A stretch of 44,542 nucleotides of DNA from Pseudomonadota bacterium (GCA_027624035.1 JAQBUI010000033.1:1-44542); one strand, 5' to 3'. Numbered from the stretch's first letter, positions 27,686 through 37,358 are shown. Numbers and translations are program-made. Notes: a model not told the origin generated them from the letters alone.

Positions 27686-28781
27686 TTACAGGCCCGCCTT
27701 CAGGCTGGCCTCGATGAATTGGTCCAGATCTCCGTCCAGTACCCCCTGGGTGTTAGCCGTTTCCACGTTGGTTCGCAGATCCTTGATCCGGCCACTGTCC
27801 AGCACGTAGGACCTGATCTGGCTACCCCAGCTGATGTCCGACTTGTTGTCCTCGATTTCCTTCATTTCAGCCCGACGTTTCATGTCTTCTTCCTCATAGA
27901 GCCGGGCCTTGAGCTGCTTGATCGCCTGATCGCGATTCTGATGCTGCGATCGCTGGTTCTGGCACTGCACCACGATGCCGGAAGGCAGGTGGGTCAACCG
28001 GATCGCCGAGTCGGTCTTGTTGACGTGCTGTCCACCGGCGCCACTCGCCCGATAGGTGTCCACACGCACATCGGACATGTCCAGCTCGATCTCGATGTCA
28101 TCGTCCAGCTCTGGCGAAACGAAAACCGAGGCAAAGGAGGTGTGTCGGCGATTACCCGAGTCAAACGGCGACTTTCGGACCAGCCGATGAACGCCGGTTT
28201 CTGTGCGCAGCCATCCGAAGGCGTAGTCACCTTCAAAACGAATCGTCGCCCCCTTGATACCGGCGACATCGCCTTCGGAGATTTCCATGACCTCCGTGAC
28301 AAAGCCGTGAGACTCGCCCCACCTCAGATACATTCTGAGCAGCATCTCGGCCCAGTCCTGCGCCTCGGTGCCGCCGGAACCCGCCTGGATGTCCAGGTAG
28401 GAGTTGTTGGCGTCCATCTCACCGTCGAACATGCGGCGAAACTCAAGCGCTTCCAGCCGTTTAAGCAGTGCATCGAGGTCGTTGCCGGCTTCCTCGACAA
28501 GAGAGGCATCATTCTCTTCGGCGGCGAGTTCCAGAATATCCTGCACGTCGGTCAGGCCGCTGGTCAGCGCATCGATGCCATCAACCGTGGCCTCCAGCGA
28601 GGCTCGCTCTCGCCCGAGTTCCTGTGCCTTGTCAGGGTCGTCCCAGACATCACCTTCTGCCAGTAACAGTTCTACTTCAGCCAGCCGGTCCTTCTTTTCA
28701 GCGTAGTCAAAGATACCCCCTTAGCACTTCCGTGCGATTCAGGCAGTCTTTGACACGCTCAATCAGCGGATTAATTTCCAT
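27686..28781 (-). CDS. prfB: Peptide chain release factor 2, with programmed +1 frameshift
   Basis: RF2 terminates translation at UGA and UAA. The gene is in two frames: ATG 28781 opens a 24-codon frame ([20 protein letters not shown], then RGYL) that ends at UGA 28709-28707; skipping one base continues in the +1 frame for about 340 more residues, total about 364, the normal RF2 length. The downstream frame has the catalytic GGQ in [19 protein letters not shown] and the start of the core in [21 protein letters not shown]. The UGA-recognition tripeptide is SPF (RKSPFDSG). The conserved frameshift site means RF2 level controls its own synthesis. It lies between recJ and lysS as usual. The 239 bp between it and recJ show no gene. 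Confidence 0.97.
28706..28721 (-). promoter_or_regulatory. prfB programmed +1 frameshift site
   Basis: On the minus strand the sequence reads AGGGGGTATCTTTGAC. The AGGGGG acts as an internal Shine-Dalgarno sequence 3 nt before the slippery CUU codon (28712-28710); UGA follows at 28709-28707, and C is the next base, the poor-termination context. Reading resumes with GAC (28708-28706), giving DYAEKKDRL. This is the same arrangement as in E. coli prfB. Confidence 0.96.
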
Positions 28782-29020
28782 TGTAGTGTGAACCCGGGAA
28801 AACGCGGCATCATAGCAGTCATACCGGGCGGAGTGAACTGACACCCTGCCTGCCTGGCGCCCGTCACGGGACGCCCCGGGTTCCCGCGCCACTGGCATTT
28901 TCTGGTATTGACCACTAATCTCTTTGCGGTGCCTGAATCTGGCACGAGTGCGGGAGCAGGGGGACCGGGACACGCGGCCTTGTCGGGAAAACCTGATCAA
29001 GGAGACCAGGGCTGGAGCGA

Positions 29021-30709
29021 TCAGACCAGATCGGTACACTCCACGATCAACTGCACCGAATCGAGGCCCCGATAGCGGTTGACGTCCAGCCGATAGGCCA
29101 GGTGCGCCCGGCGCTGCTCCAGCAGATAGGGATGATTAAAGGCGATCGCTTCCAGCACCGAGCGGCCCTGTTCCGGTCGGAGCTTGAGCTTGAGGTGACG
29201 CCCGGCGACCAGGCGCTGATCAATCACTTCAAACCACCCATCAAAGACTGGCTCGGGAAAGCCCTGGCCCCAGGGCGCAGCCTCGATCAGCGACCTCGCG
29301 AGGGCAAGGTCAATATCGGTGTCGATTTCACCGTCACTGATGAGCCTGTTCTCCAGCGCATCGTCGTCCAGCCAGCGCCTTGCCTCCAGATCGAATGCCT
29401 CGGAGAATCTCGCCAGGTCGTCCGCCGCCAGAGTCAGGCCCGCTGCCATGGCATGACCACCGAATTTGCGGAGCAACCCGGGGTGCCGGGTGGCGACGGC
29501 ATCCAGCGCGTCCCGGATGTGCAGGCCGGGTACGGAGCGGGCAGAGCCTTTCAGATCGCCGCTTGCAGTACGTGCGAACGCAATCACCGGGCGGTGAACC
29601 TGGTCCTTGATCCGGGAGGCAACAATACCCACCACCCCTTCATGCCAGTCCGGATGATGCAGGCACACACCCACGACGTCATCGCGAACCTCTGTGTTCA
29701 TCGCGATCTCTGCCTGATCCTTCATGTCACGTTCAATTTCCCGACGTTCCTGGTTGATTTCGTCCAGTCGTCCGGCGAGTTCGACGGCCCGCTCACCAAC
29801 CGAAAGCAGGCATTCTATGCCGAGGGTCATGTCGAGCAGGCGTCCTGCCGCGTTCAGCCTTGGTCCAATGCCAAAGGCCAGGTCCCGGGAGGTCACGTTG
29901 CCGATGTCCGCACCCGCCACTGCGATGAGGGCATTGATCCCTGGACGTCCCCGGCCCGCGCGAATTCGTCGCAGGCCCTCGCCCACCAGAATGCGATTGT
30001 TTCGATCCAGCGGCACCACGTCGGCGATCGTACCCAGCGCAACCAGGTCCAGATAGTCCGCCAGACGCGGCTCAGGGCGAGACTTGAACCATCCGGCTGC
30101 TCGCAAACCTGCACGCACAGCGCTCAGCAGATAAAAGGCGACCCCCACACCAGCCAGGGCCTTACTCGGAAACTGACAACCCGGCTGGTTGGGATTGACG
30201 ATCGCAGCAGCGGCTGGCAATGAGGCGCCAGGCAGATGATGGTCTGTGACCAGCACCTGGATGCCGAGCTTATTGGCCCGGTTGATCCCATCGTGGCTGG
30301 AAATGCCATTGTCGACCGTTACGATCAGATCCGGTGAGAATCCCTGGGCGACGTCTACAATCTCCGGCGTCAGGCCATAACCGAACTCAAACCGGTTCGG
30401 TACCAGGTAGTCCACATGGGGTGCGCCCATGGCGCGCAGCACCGATACGCAAAGTGCGACGCTGGTCGCACCATCAGCATCAAAGTCCCCGACCACCAGC
30501 ACCCGGCGGGAACCGGTCACACATGATTCCAGGAGCGCCGCGGCCTCAGCCAGGCCAGCCATGGCTGCAGGTGGTGCCAGTCCCGCGAGGGTATGATCCA
30601 GCTCGGCAGAATCGGTGACCCCACGACCAAAGAACAGACGATTCAGTAAAGGGGAAAGGTCAGCACCCGTGACCTTGCCAACGGGCCGACGAATCAGTTT
30701 CCGGCCCAT
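29021..30709 (-). CDS. recJ: Single-stranded-DNA exonuclease RecJ
   Basis: RecJ is a 5'-3' exonuclease in recombination, mismatch and excision repair. The 562-residue protein has the DHH phosphoesterase metal motifs VVGDFDADGATS (Asp75, 77, 79), VTVDNGISS and VTDHHLPG (DHH), then the DHHA1 domain with GGHAMAAGLTL, and a C-terminal OB-fold (LKLKLRPEQGRSVLEAIAFN). The start is ATG 30709. It lies between hom and prfB; in Pseudomonas thrC is found near here, but only 31 bp separate hom from recJ. Confidence 0.97.
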   Translation of the reverse strand: MGRKLIRRPVGKVTGADLSPLLNRLFFGRGVTDSAELDHTLAGLAPPAAMAGLAEAAALLESCVTGSRRVLVVGDFDADGATSVALCVSVLRAMGAPHVDYLVPNRFEFGYGLTPEIVDVAQGFSPDLIVTVDNGISSHDGINRANKLGIQVLVTDHHLPGASLPAAAAIVNPNQPGCQFPSKALAGVGVAFYLLSAVRAGLRAAGWFKSRPEPRLADYLDLVALGTIADVVPLDRNNRILVGEGLRRIRAGRGRPGINALIAVAGADIGNVTSRDLAFGIGPRLNAAGRLLDMTLGIECLLSVGERAVELAGRLDEINQERREIERDMKDQAEIAMNTEVRDDVVGVCLHHPDWHEGVVGIVASRIKDQVHRPVIAFARTASGDLKGSARSVPGLHIRDALDAVATRHPGLLRKFGGHAMAAGLTLAADDLARFSEAFDLEARRWLDDDALENRLISDGEIDTDIDLALARSLIEAAPWGQGFPEPVFDGWFEVIDQRLVAGRHLKLKLRPEQGRSVLEAIAFNHPYLLEQRRAHLAYRLDVNRYRGLDSVQLIVECTDLV

Positions 30710-30740
30710 CTACCCGCCACGAAGCCTTCGGCGCGGCGGC

Positions 30741-32024
30741 TCAGAGCGCCGCAATACGAATGCGCACCAGGTCGCCCCGGATCTCCTCGAGGGAGGCCAG
30801 CTCCGCCATGGCACTGTTGACCGATTTCTCAAGGACATCGTTGGTGACGATGACCACATACGCATCACCTCCTCTGGCGTCCTTCTGGATCAGTGCCTCG
30901 ATGCTGATGTCATGTGAACTCAGAATAGACGAGATGCGCGCCATCACCCCCGGCTTGTCCGCCGCCACCATCCTCAGGTAAACGCTGCCGACGATGTCTT
31001 CCATCGCCACAATCGGGCAGTCCTGCAGTGACTGGGTCTGAAAACCCAGATTAGGAACCTGGCCGGCTCCACTGCGGCGAACGATGTCAATGACATCGGC
31101 CACCACCGAAGAAGCCGTAGGGCCTGCACCGGCACCGGCGCCGTAATAAAGCGTCGGGCCCGCCGCACTCGCCCCGACCATGACGGCGTTCATGACGCCA
31201 TTGACCTGAGCCAGCATGTGCTGCCTGGACACCAGGCAAGGATGAACACGTAGTTCTACGCCGGCGGCCGAGCGCCTCGTCAAGCCAAGATGGCGAACCG
31301 CATAGCCCAGCTCACTGGCATAGCCGATATCTCTAGTGGTGATTCTGGATATGCCTTCGGTATAGATCGCGTCGAACCGAAGGGGCACACCAAAGGCGAT
31401 CGAGGACAGGATGGTGAGTTTGTGCGCGGCATCGATCCCTTCAACATCAAAAGTCGGGTCCGCCTCGGCATAACCCAGCGCCTGGGCTTCCTTCAGCACG
31501 GCTTCAAAGCCAAGATTGCTGCCAGGCTGGGACATTTCCGTCAGGATGTAATTCGATGTGCCATTGATAATACCCGCAAGCCAGTCGATGGTGTTCGCCG
31601 CCAGGCCCTCTCGAACCGCCTTCACGATGGGGATACCTCCGGCGATGGCCGCTTCATAGCACACCTGTACACCCGCATCGTCCGCGGCAGCGAAGATCTC
31701 CGGGCCGTGTTCTGCGATCAGGGCCTTGTTCGCGGTAACCACATGCTTGCCATGGCTGATAGCCTGCAGCACCAGGTCGAGCGCATCCGTGGTGCCTCCG
31801 ATCAATTCCAGTACGATGTCCACGTCCGGATTACTGGCCACATCAAAGACGTTCCGCGTGACATCAACCCCGGTCAGGTCACAGTCCGGATGATCCCGCC
31901 GACAACCCACCTGGGCAACAGAGATATCTCTGCCCACCCGTCGACGGATTTCGTCACGATTGCCGGTGATCAGGTTGTAGCTGCCTGACCCGACCGTTCC
32001 CAAACCACAGATCCCCACTCGCAT
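30741..32024 (-). CDS. hom: Homoserine dehydrogenase
   Basis: This enzyme reduces aspartate semialdehyde to homoserine on the route to threonine, methionine and (via threonine) isoleucine. The 427-residue protein starts with the Rossmann motif GICGLGTVGSG, has the catalytic block around IINGTSNYILTEMS and AQALGYAEADPTFDVEGIDAAHK, and ends with an ACT domain (YLRMVAADKPGVMARISSIL), which usually gives feedback inhibition by threonine. The frame is open to 32099, but the ATG at 32024 gives the family start MRVGICGLG. It is 4 bp after alaC and probably co-transcribed with it. thrC, its usual partner, is not in the window. Confidence 0.96.
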   Translation of the reverse strand: MRVGICGLGTVGSGSYNLITGNRDEIRRRVGRDISVAQVGCRRDHPDCDLTGVDVTRNVFDVASNPDVDIVLELIGGTTDALDLVLQAISHGKHVVTANKALIAEHGPEIFAAADDAGVQVCYEAAIAGGIPIVKAVREGLAANTIDWLAGIINGTSNYILTEMSQPGSNLGFEAVLKEAQALGYAEADPTFDVEGIDAAHKLTILSSIAFGVPLRFDAIYTEGISRITTRDIGYASELGYAVRHLGLTRRSAAGVELRVHPCLVSRQHMLAQVNGVMNAVMVGASAAGPTLYYGAGAGAGPTASSVVADVIDIVRRSGAGQVPNLGFQTQSLQDCPIVAMEDIVGSVYLRMVAADKPGVMARISSILSSHDISIEALIQKDARGGDAYVVIVTNDVLEKSVNSAMAELASLEEIRGDLVRIRIAAL

Positions 32025-32028
32025 CAAA

Positions 32029-33213
32029 CTAACTCCCGGCGTTTCTGAACATGCGCCGCATACCACGAATGGCCTGTCGGGTCCGATGCTCATTTTCAAT
32101 CAGTGCGAATCGCACATGGTCATCCCCGTACTGGCCGAAGCCGATACCCGGCGATACCGCGACCCTGGCCTCCTTCAGGAGCAGCTTGCTGAACTCAAGC
32201 GAACCCATGTTGGCGAACTCGGGTGGAATCTTGGCCCACACGAACATCGTCGCCCGGGGTGGGGTCACGTTCCAGCCAATATCGTTCAAGCCATCACACA
32301 ATACATCCCGCCGCTTTCGATAGGTCTCGCGAATCTCCTCCACACAGCTCTGGTCGCCCTCGAGTGCGGCGATGGCGGCAATCTGAATCGGCGTAAACAT
32401 GCCATAGTCGAGGTAGGACTTGATACGGCCAAGGGCACCGATCAGAGTCGGATTACCCACGCAGAAGCCGACCCGCCATCCCGGCATGTTGTAGCTCTTG
32501 GACATGGAGAAAAATTCCACTGCCACATCCTTGGCGCCCGGGACCTGCAGAATGGAGGGTACCTCGTAGCCATCATAGACGAGATCAGCGTAGGCGAGAT
32601 CCTGAACCACCCAGATGTTGTGCTCTCGGGCAATGGCCACAATCTTCTCGAAAAAGTCGAGGTCCACACACTGGGTCGTCGGGTTACCGGGAAAATTGAT
32701 GATCAGACCCTTGGGTTTCGGCCAGCTATTGGAGATCGCGGACTCCAGCTCCGTAAAGAAATCCGTGTCCGGAGTCAGCGGAACGTGGCGCACATCGGCA
32801 TCGGCGATCACCGATCCGTAAGGGTGAATCGGGTAGGAAGGATTGGGCACCAGCACGGCATCACCCGGCCCCAGAATGGCAAGGGCAAGGTGCGCCAGGC
32901 CCTCTTTGGAACCCAGGGTGACGATCGCCTCGGTTTCCATGTTGAGATCGACATCGAACCGGTCCTTATACCAGTTGCAGATGGCCCGTCGCAGCCTGGG
33001 AATGCCCTTGGACTGGGAATACCGATGGGTATCGCCACGTTGTACGCTCTCGATCAGCTTGTCGACAATGTGCTTTGGTGTCGGCTGATCCGGATTGCCC
33101 ATGCCAAAATCGACAATGTCCTCTCCCCTGGAGCGGGCCTCCCGCTTGAGGCTATCGGTGATGCTGAAGATGTAAGGTGGCAGACGGTTTATTCTGGGAA
33201 ACTGGTCATCCAT
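32029..33213 (-). CDS. alaC: PLP-dependent aminotransferase AlaC (alanine transaminase)
   Basis: This fold-type I transaminase probably interconverts pyruvate/glutamate and alanine/2-oxoglutarate. The 394-residue protein has [14 protein letters not shown] near the N-terminus, the substrate-arginine region [13 protein letters not shown], the PLP-contacting [11 protein letters not shown], and the Schiff-base lysine in [15 protein letters not shown]. The C-terminus [19 protein letters not shown] carries the second carboxylate-binding arginine. It is very close to AlaC-type proteins often found next to hom. Substrate specificity is inferred from family and place. Confidence 0.9.
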   Translation of the reverse strand: MDDQFPRINRLPPYIFSITDSLKREARSRGEDIVDFGMGNPDQPTPKHIVDKLIESVQRGDTHRYSQSKGIPRLRRAICNWYKDRFDVDLNMETEAIVTLGSKEGLAHLALAILGPGDAVLVPNPSYPIHPYGSVIADADVRHVPLTPDTDFFTELESAISNSWPKPKGLIINFPGNPTTQCVDLDFFEKIVAIAREHNIWVVQDLAYADLVYDGYEVPSILQVPGAKDVAVEFFSMSKSYNMPGWRVGFCVGNPTLIGALGRIKSYLDYGMFTPIQIAAIAALEGDQSCVEEIRETYRKRRDVLCDGLNDIGWNVTPPRATMFVWAKIPPEFANMGSLEFSKLLLKEARVAVSPGIGFGQYGDDHVRFALIENEHRTRQAIRGMRRMFRNAGS

Positions 33214-33286
33214 TGTTCATTCTTATTTGCGATCAAAGTGTTCGGGAGAAGTGTGCAGGAGCAGTCGGGAGATGCCCCGGAGGGAG

Positions 33287-34018
33287 CTAGTTAACCTCGA
33301 TGCCCAGAATTTGTGCGAACTGGGCGGCCGGCTTGTAGCCTGCCGACAGACGACCATCTTCGTAGAGGATTGCAGGGGTACCGGTCACACCCATGGCTTC
33401 GCCCATGGCGAACTGCTGGTCCACCGGGTTCTCGCAGAACTTCTCCTCAATTGCCTGACCGGCCTTGGCCTGGGTCAGCGCCAGCTTGCGGTTATCCGCA
33501 CACCAGGCCGATACAAGCTTGTTGTACGACGGCGTGTGTGGCTCGTGTATGCCCATGCGCGGGTAGGCCAGATAACGAACGGCGATACCCATCCTGTTGA
33601 GTTCCGGCACTTCCTGATGGAGTCTACGACAATAACCGCAGTCAACATCCGTAAACACCGTCAGCGTCGCCTTGACTTCACCCTCCAGGGGAGCAAAGAC
33701 AACCATGTCTTCTTCCTTGAGCCCTTCCAGGATTTGACGACGCTTGGAGTTACGCTTGAATTCTGACTGATTGACCAGACTGTCGCCATCAATCCGATAC
33801 AGATCGCCATAGACGAAGAACTTGCCATCTTTGGTCGCCTGCAGCATCGAGCCATCAGACAGGGAAACGGAGTAGAGCCCCTCGATGGGGGATGTCTCGA
33901 TGGACTCGATCACGAGGGCAGGAACGGCCCGAAGCAGATTGCTTCGCAGTTCTTCAAATTCAGCCATTGCCGTGGAACAGACCAGAGTCGACAAGAGCAA
34001 GGCAAATATGCGCTTCAT
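33287..34018 (-). CDS. dsbC: Periplasmic disulfide isomerase DsbC
   Basis: DsbC reshuffles wrong disulfide bonds and is kept reduced by DsbD. From ATG 34018 it has 243 residues: a signal peptide (MKRIFALLLSTLVCSTAMA), the N-terminal dimerisation domain (IEGLYSVSLSDGSMLQATKDGKFFVYGDLY), and a thioredoxin domain with CGYC in FTDVDCGYCRRLH and the cis-proline loop GVTGTPAI. A second cysteine pair (SAWCADN and KFCENP) corresponds to the structural disulfide. The xerD-dsbC linkage is conserved. Confidence 0.96.
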   Translation of the reverse strand: MKRIFALLLSTLVCSTAMAEFEELRSNLLRAVPALVIESIETSPIEGLYSVSLSDGSMLQATKDGKFFVYGDLYRIDGDSLVNQSEFKRNSKRRQILEGLKEEDMVVFAPLEGEVKATLTVFTDVDCGYCRRLHQEVPELNRMGIAVRYLAYPRMGIHEPHTPSYNKLVSAWCADNRKLALTQAKAGQAIEEKFCENPVDQQFAMGEAMGVTGTPAILYEDGRLSAGYKPAAQFAQILGIEVN

Positions 34019-34100
34019 GTCCGGGAACCTCAAAAGCTTTTAAATGAATAATACATGAGACCGCTATAACAGTAGAGAATTTCCTTGGTTTTCCTGGCTT

Positions 34101-34184
34101 TCATAGAAACCCCGGCCAACACTTTGCGGCCATGATACCTCCCGGGTACCATGACCACGTCACTGACGCCGGCACGCTACTGGC
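34101..34184. repeat. Diverged single copy of the ~87-bp repeat
   Basis: From tcatagaaac through gccggcacgctactggc the order of blocks matches the 39267 copies (tcatg.a, ctggcc, acgctgtgcc, cttcccgg, cgtgcc, ggcacgctgagggc), with many substitutions. It lies between dsbC and xerD. It is the weakest member of the family in the window. Confidence 0.5.
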
Positions 34185-34210
34185 ATTCGTTCGCGCTCCC
34201 GGCATTTCGT

Positions 34211-34230
34211 AATTCGACACTGACCCTATT
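34211..34230. repeat. Remnant half-arm of the 42-bp palindrome
   Basis: aattcgacactgaccctatt matches the right arm of the palindromes at 22876 and 23909 (aattcgactctgacccc) with few changes. The left arm is missing. It lies 4 bp beyond the xerD stop codon. Confidence 0.6.
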
Positions 34231-34233
34231 TTC

Positions 34234-35151
34234 TTAGCCGCGGGGGTGGTGTGCCTGATGCAGTTCCTGCATGCGATGCTGCGCGATGTGAGTATAGATC
34301 TGGGTCGTGGACAAATCACTGTGTCCCAGCAGGAGTTGGACCACCCGCAGGTCCGCCCCGTGATTGAGCAGATGGGTGGCAAACGCATGCCGCAGGGTAT
34401 GGGGTGACAGTCGCTTTCGAATGCCGGCCTGGGCCGCGTGCAGCTTGATCCGATACCAGAATGTTTGCCGCGTCATCGGCCGGCTGCGGTTGCTGGGGAA
34501 AACAATGTCCTGGTTCAGGTTCCTCTTGAGCAGTTCATTTCGAGGCTCACCCAGGTATCCGGTCAACCAGTTGATTGCCTCATCACCCATGGGCACGAGC
34601 CGCTCCTTGGCACCCTTGCCCAACACCCGCAACACACCTGAGCGAAGGTTGATCTGGTTCAACTCCAACGTCACCAGTTCACTCACCCGGAGCCCACAGG
34701 CGTACAGGACCTCCAGCATGGTACGGTCCCGGTAGCCAATGAAAGTAGCAACGTCCGGCGCGGACAGCAGACGATCCACATCGTCCTCTGTCAGGCTGTC
34801 CGGGAGCGGTCGGCCAAGTTTGGGGTTCTCCACCCGAAGGGTCGGGTCCTGATCAATCCGGCGCTCGGCCAGCAGATAGCGAAAAAAGCCCCGCAAACAG
34901 GACAATGCCCTGGAGGTAGACCGGGCGTGCATGCCGAGCCCCATGCGGTAGGACAGGTATCGCAGTACCTGTTCCCGGCGTACGCTGGTCAGGTGGATGT
35001 GATTGTCACCCAGCCAGTGAGTGAAGGATTGCAGATCCTGTCGATAGGCGGACAGGGTATTGTGACTAAGGCCCTTCTCAAGCCAAAGGGTATCGATAAA
35101 GCCGTCGATGAGGGTCTGATCGCTGGTAGACGTAGACAAAGCAGGACTCAT
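34234..35151 (-). CDS. xerD: Tyrosine recombinase XerD
   Basis: XerD acts with XerC at the dif site to resolve chromosome dimers. In 305 residues it has the N-terminal SAM-like domain (FIDTLWLEKGLSHNTLSAYRQDL) and the catalytic domain with Arg in ACGLRVSELVTL, the H-x-x-R block SPHTLRHAFATHLL, His in LLGHSDLSTTQIYTH, and the nucleophile Tyr in TQIYTHI. Its place next to dsbC and its similarity support XerD over XerC. It is a core gene, not a mobile-element integrase. Confidence 0.96.
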   Translation of the reverse strand: MSPALSTSTSDQTLIDGFIDTLWLEKGLSHNTLSAYRQDLQSFTHWLGDNHIHLTSVRREQVLRYLSYRMGLGMHARSTSRALSCLRGFFRYLLAERRIDQDPTLRVENPKLGRPLPDSLTEDDVDRLLSAPDVATFIGYRDRTMLEVLYACGLRVSELVTLELNQINLRSGVLRVLGKGAKERLVPMGDEAINWLTGYLGEPRNELLKRNLNQDIVFPSNRSRPMTRQTFWYRIKLHAAQAGIRKRLSPHTLRHAFATHLLNHGADLRVVQLLLGHSDLSTTQIYTHIAQHRMQELHQAHHPRG

Positions 35152-35305
35152 GCAAGCCTGCCCCTACCTTACTGCATCAGGGGTAGGCAGCAAAACACCC
35201 AATGACCAAATCATCAGGGACGCCCGATACTGCAATCAGCGTGACGTGGGCAGATGCGCTGAGGTCCGCTCGCTTTGCACACCCAGCCAGGCGCAGAGCA
35301 GGTTC

Positions 35306-35659
35306 CTAATTCAGCTTTTCCTTGATTCGAGCGGCACGGCCGCTGAGGTCGCGGAGATAGTACAGCTTGGCCTGACGGACATCGCCGCGGCGTTTGACCG
35401 AGACACTGTCAATGTTGGGGCTGTGAGTCTGGAAGGTGCGTTCTACCCCGACACCATGGGAGATCTTGCGAACGGTGAAGGCCGAATTCAGACCCCGGTT
35501 GCGCTTGCCGATCACCACACCTTCAAAGGCCTGCAGCCGCTCGCGAGTCCCTTCCCGAACCCGGACCTGCACTACGACGGTATCACCGGGGCTGAATGAC
35601 GGGATGTCCGTCTTCATTTGCGCCGATTCAATCTGCTCAATTATCTTGTTCTTGCTCAT
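35306..35659 (-). CDS. rplS: 50S ribosomal protein L19
   Basis: L19 lies at the 30S-50S interface. The 117-residue protein has the signature [22 protein letters not shown], then [35 protein letters not shown] and [29 protein letters not shown], all typical. It is last in the rpsP-rimM-trmD-rplS set, but 270 bp rather than a few bases separate it from trmD. Confidence 0.98.
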   Translation of the reverse strand: MSKNKIIEQIESAQMKTDIPSFSPGDTVVVQVRVREGTRERLQAFEGVVIGKRNRGLNSAFTVRKISHGVGVERTFQTHSPNIDSVSVKRRGDVRQAKLYYLRDLSGRAARIKEKLN

Positions 35660-35733
35660 TGTCGTTGTCCTGATTGCGATGTTTTGATTAAAGCCTTTTT
35701 CCGCGATAGCTGCGTTGGAGTCGTCCTCGAAAC

Positions 35734-35760
35734 ATCGCGAAATTGAAGCGTTTTCGCGAT
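35734..35760. repeat. 9-bp inverted repeat in the trmD-rplS spacer
   Basis: ATCGCGAAA (35734-35742) is exactly complementary to TTTCGCGAT (35752-35760), with a 9-nt loop. There is no T-run on the minus strand after it, so I do not call it a terminator. It could be a leader structure for rplS. Confidence 0.5.
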
Positions 35761-35829
35761 TTTCTGCGGGCGCCTCGCCTTGTTCTCACGAAAAAATCCA
35801 ATTAATCGGAGCTTCTCTAACTCTCCAGG

Positions 35830-35881
35830 CTATCCATTCAAGCTATCTACTTAAGCCATCTATTTAAGGCATCTCTTTGTT
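35830..35881. repeat. 13-bp tandem repeat, four degenerate units
   Basis: The units ctatccattcaag, ctatctacttaag, ccatctatttaag and gcatctctttgtt occur in direct succession at 35830, 35843, 35856 and 35869. They lie in the unusually long trmD-rplS spacer, just after the trmD stop codon. Confidence 0.75.
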
Positions 35882-35929
35882 TCTTCCGCCACCCGTCCTG
35901 TCCCACCTGCCTGTGTCGGCGGCGTCGCG

Positions 35930-36721
35930 CTATGTTGCGCCCCTGTCATCTTCACCTCCTGCCGGTCTCTCTTGCAGGTACTCATCAAGCAGCCGCTCGG
36001 ACTCGTCATCCAGAGTTTGCGCGGCAATCAGGTCCGGCCGACGATCATATGTCCTGCCGAGTGACTGCTTGCGACGCCATCGGGCAATCGCCCCGTGATC
36101 ACCGCTCAACAGTACTGCCGGGACTGCCATCCCATCACCACCCGATTCAAGGTCCGGCGCCAACAGCTCCGGCCTCGTGTACTGCGGGTAGTCCAGCAAC
36201 CCCTCGCTGAATGAATCCAGTGTGGCCGACGTTTCGTCCCCGAGTGCACCCGGCAGCAACCGCGTGACACCGTCAATCACCACCATAGCCGCCAGTTCAC
36301 CGCCACTCAGGACGTAGTCCCCAATGGACAGTTCCATATCGACTTCGCGCTGGATGAGCCGTTCGTCAATGCCCTCGTAACGCCCGGCCACCAGAATTAA
36401 CGATGTGGTCGCCGCAATCTCTCTCAAAATGGCCTGATCCAATGGCCTGCCCTGTGGTGACAGGTAAATCACCATCGCCCCGGCATCAACCGCATTCCGG
36501 GCCGCCGCAATGGCCTTCCGCAGCGGCTCTACCTTCATCAACATCCCCGGCCCACCACCGTAAGGGCGGTCATCAACCGTACGATGCCGGTCCCGGGTGA
36601 AATCACGGGGGTTGAAGTGGTTAAGCTCTACCAGCCCCCGGGCGACTGCCCGCCCACTGACCCCGAACTCCGAGACCGCAACAAACATTTCCGGAAACAG
36701 CGATACGACGGCAAACCTCAT
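35930..36721 (-). CDS. trmD: tRNA (guanine37-N1)-methyltransferase
   Basis: TrmD makes m1G37 in tRNAs, preventing +1 frameshifting. The 263-residue protein has the SPOUT trefoil-knot segments [33 protein letters not shown] and [27 protein letters not shown], followed by the [18 protein letters not shown] linker. The C-terminus is slightly longer than usual and very acidic ([18 protein letters not shown]). It starts 2 bp after rimM. Confidence 0.97.
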   Translation of the reverse strand: MRFAVVSLFPEMFVAVSEFGVSGRAVARGLVELNHFNPRDFTRDRHRTVDDRPYGGGPGMLMKVEPLRKAIAAARNAVDAGAMVIYLSPQGRPLDQAILREIAATTSLILVAGRYEGIDERLIQREVDMELSIGDYVLSGGELAAMVVIDGVTRLLPGALGDETSATLDSFSEGLLDYPQYTRPELLAPDLESGGDGMAVPAVLLSGDHGAIARWRRKQSLGRTYDRRPDLIAAQTLDDESERLLDEYLQERPAGGEDDRGAT

Positions 36722-36723
36722 GG

Positions 36724-37320
36724 TCAGTAGTCCGCATCCCAGTCCACCCGCAACAGACCGGCCTGCAGGTTCACCTCGCTCACAATCTGGTCCGGGACGT
36801 AGGGGATCAACCTGACCTGATCGTCGACGCTGCCCGGGGTGGGAACCACCTCGAGCACGTCGCGCCCGCCGGTGTCCATGATCGCTCCTACCTTGCCCAG
36901 CGTGACACCTTTCCCGTTCACGACCACAAGGTCCTCAAGCTGATGCCAGTAATACTCTCCCGGTTCAAGCTGCGGTAACCGGTCCCGGCTTACCCAGATG
37001 TCCAATCCTATAAGCGTCTCCGCTTCATTCCTGTCTTCGAAGCCAGACAGTCGCACTGCAACGCCTTTTCCCTGCCGTCTTCCCTCGACGACTTCTACCT
37101 GCCTTTCCTCAACCTGTTCCTGCTTCTTTTCCTGTTCTGATACCCGTTGGCTCGACGTTGATGGGTCCGTCTTCCCATTCACACGTCGTTGCCGGCGCAG
37201 CAACCACGGTGAATAGTCGATAATCTGTTCCATCGGGTCAGTGTAGGAGTACACCTTGACCCAGCCCCTGATACCGTGGGCCGCGCTGATCCGGCCGATC
37301 AGCAGCCAGTCATCCTTCAC
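36724..37320 (-). CDS. rimM: Ribosome maturation factor RimM, with an internal hydrophilic insertion
   Basis: RimM assists 30S head assembly by binding S19. The N-terminal domain starts [24 protein letters not shown], and the C-terminal PRC-barrel runs from [18 protein letters not shown] to [10 protein letters not shown]. At 198 residues it is longer than E. coli RimM (182). The excess is a charged, low-complexity stretch at about residues 46-75 ([20 protein letters not shown] and on) between the two halves of the N-terminal domain. The GTG start is at 37320. Confidence 0.95.
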   Translation of the reverse strand: MKDDWLLIGRISAAHGIRGWVKVYSYTDPMEQIIDYSPWLLRRQRRVNGKTDPSTSSQRVSEQEKKQEQVEERQVEVVEGRRQGKGVAVRLSGFEDRNEAETLIGLDIWVSRDRLPQLEPGEYYWHQLEDLVVVNGKGVTLGKVGAIMDTGGRDVLEVVPTPGSVDDQVRLIPYVPDQIVSEVNLQAGLLRVDWDADY

Positions 37321-37358
37321 CGCAGTTGAGCGCGTAACTGAGCGGCTAGTTGAGCGGC

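Noticed and set aside
28782..29020. Possible small gene or RNA between recJ and prfB
   Set aside because: Only short inverted repeats (for example GTGCC-N7-GGCAC near 28930) and no convincing frame or promoter were found.
32086..33294. 402-codon open frame opposite alaC
   Set aside because: Shadow of alaC, which has its PLP lysine and full length.
34234..35151. Integrase of a mobile element
   Set aside because: Sequence and the dsbC neighbour identify the core recombinase XerD; no attachment sites or element genes are present.
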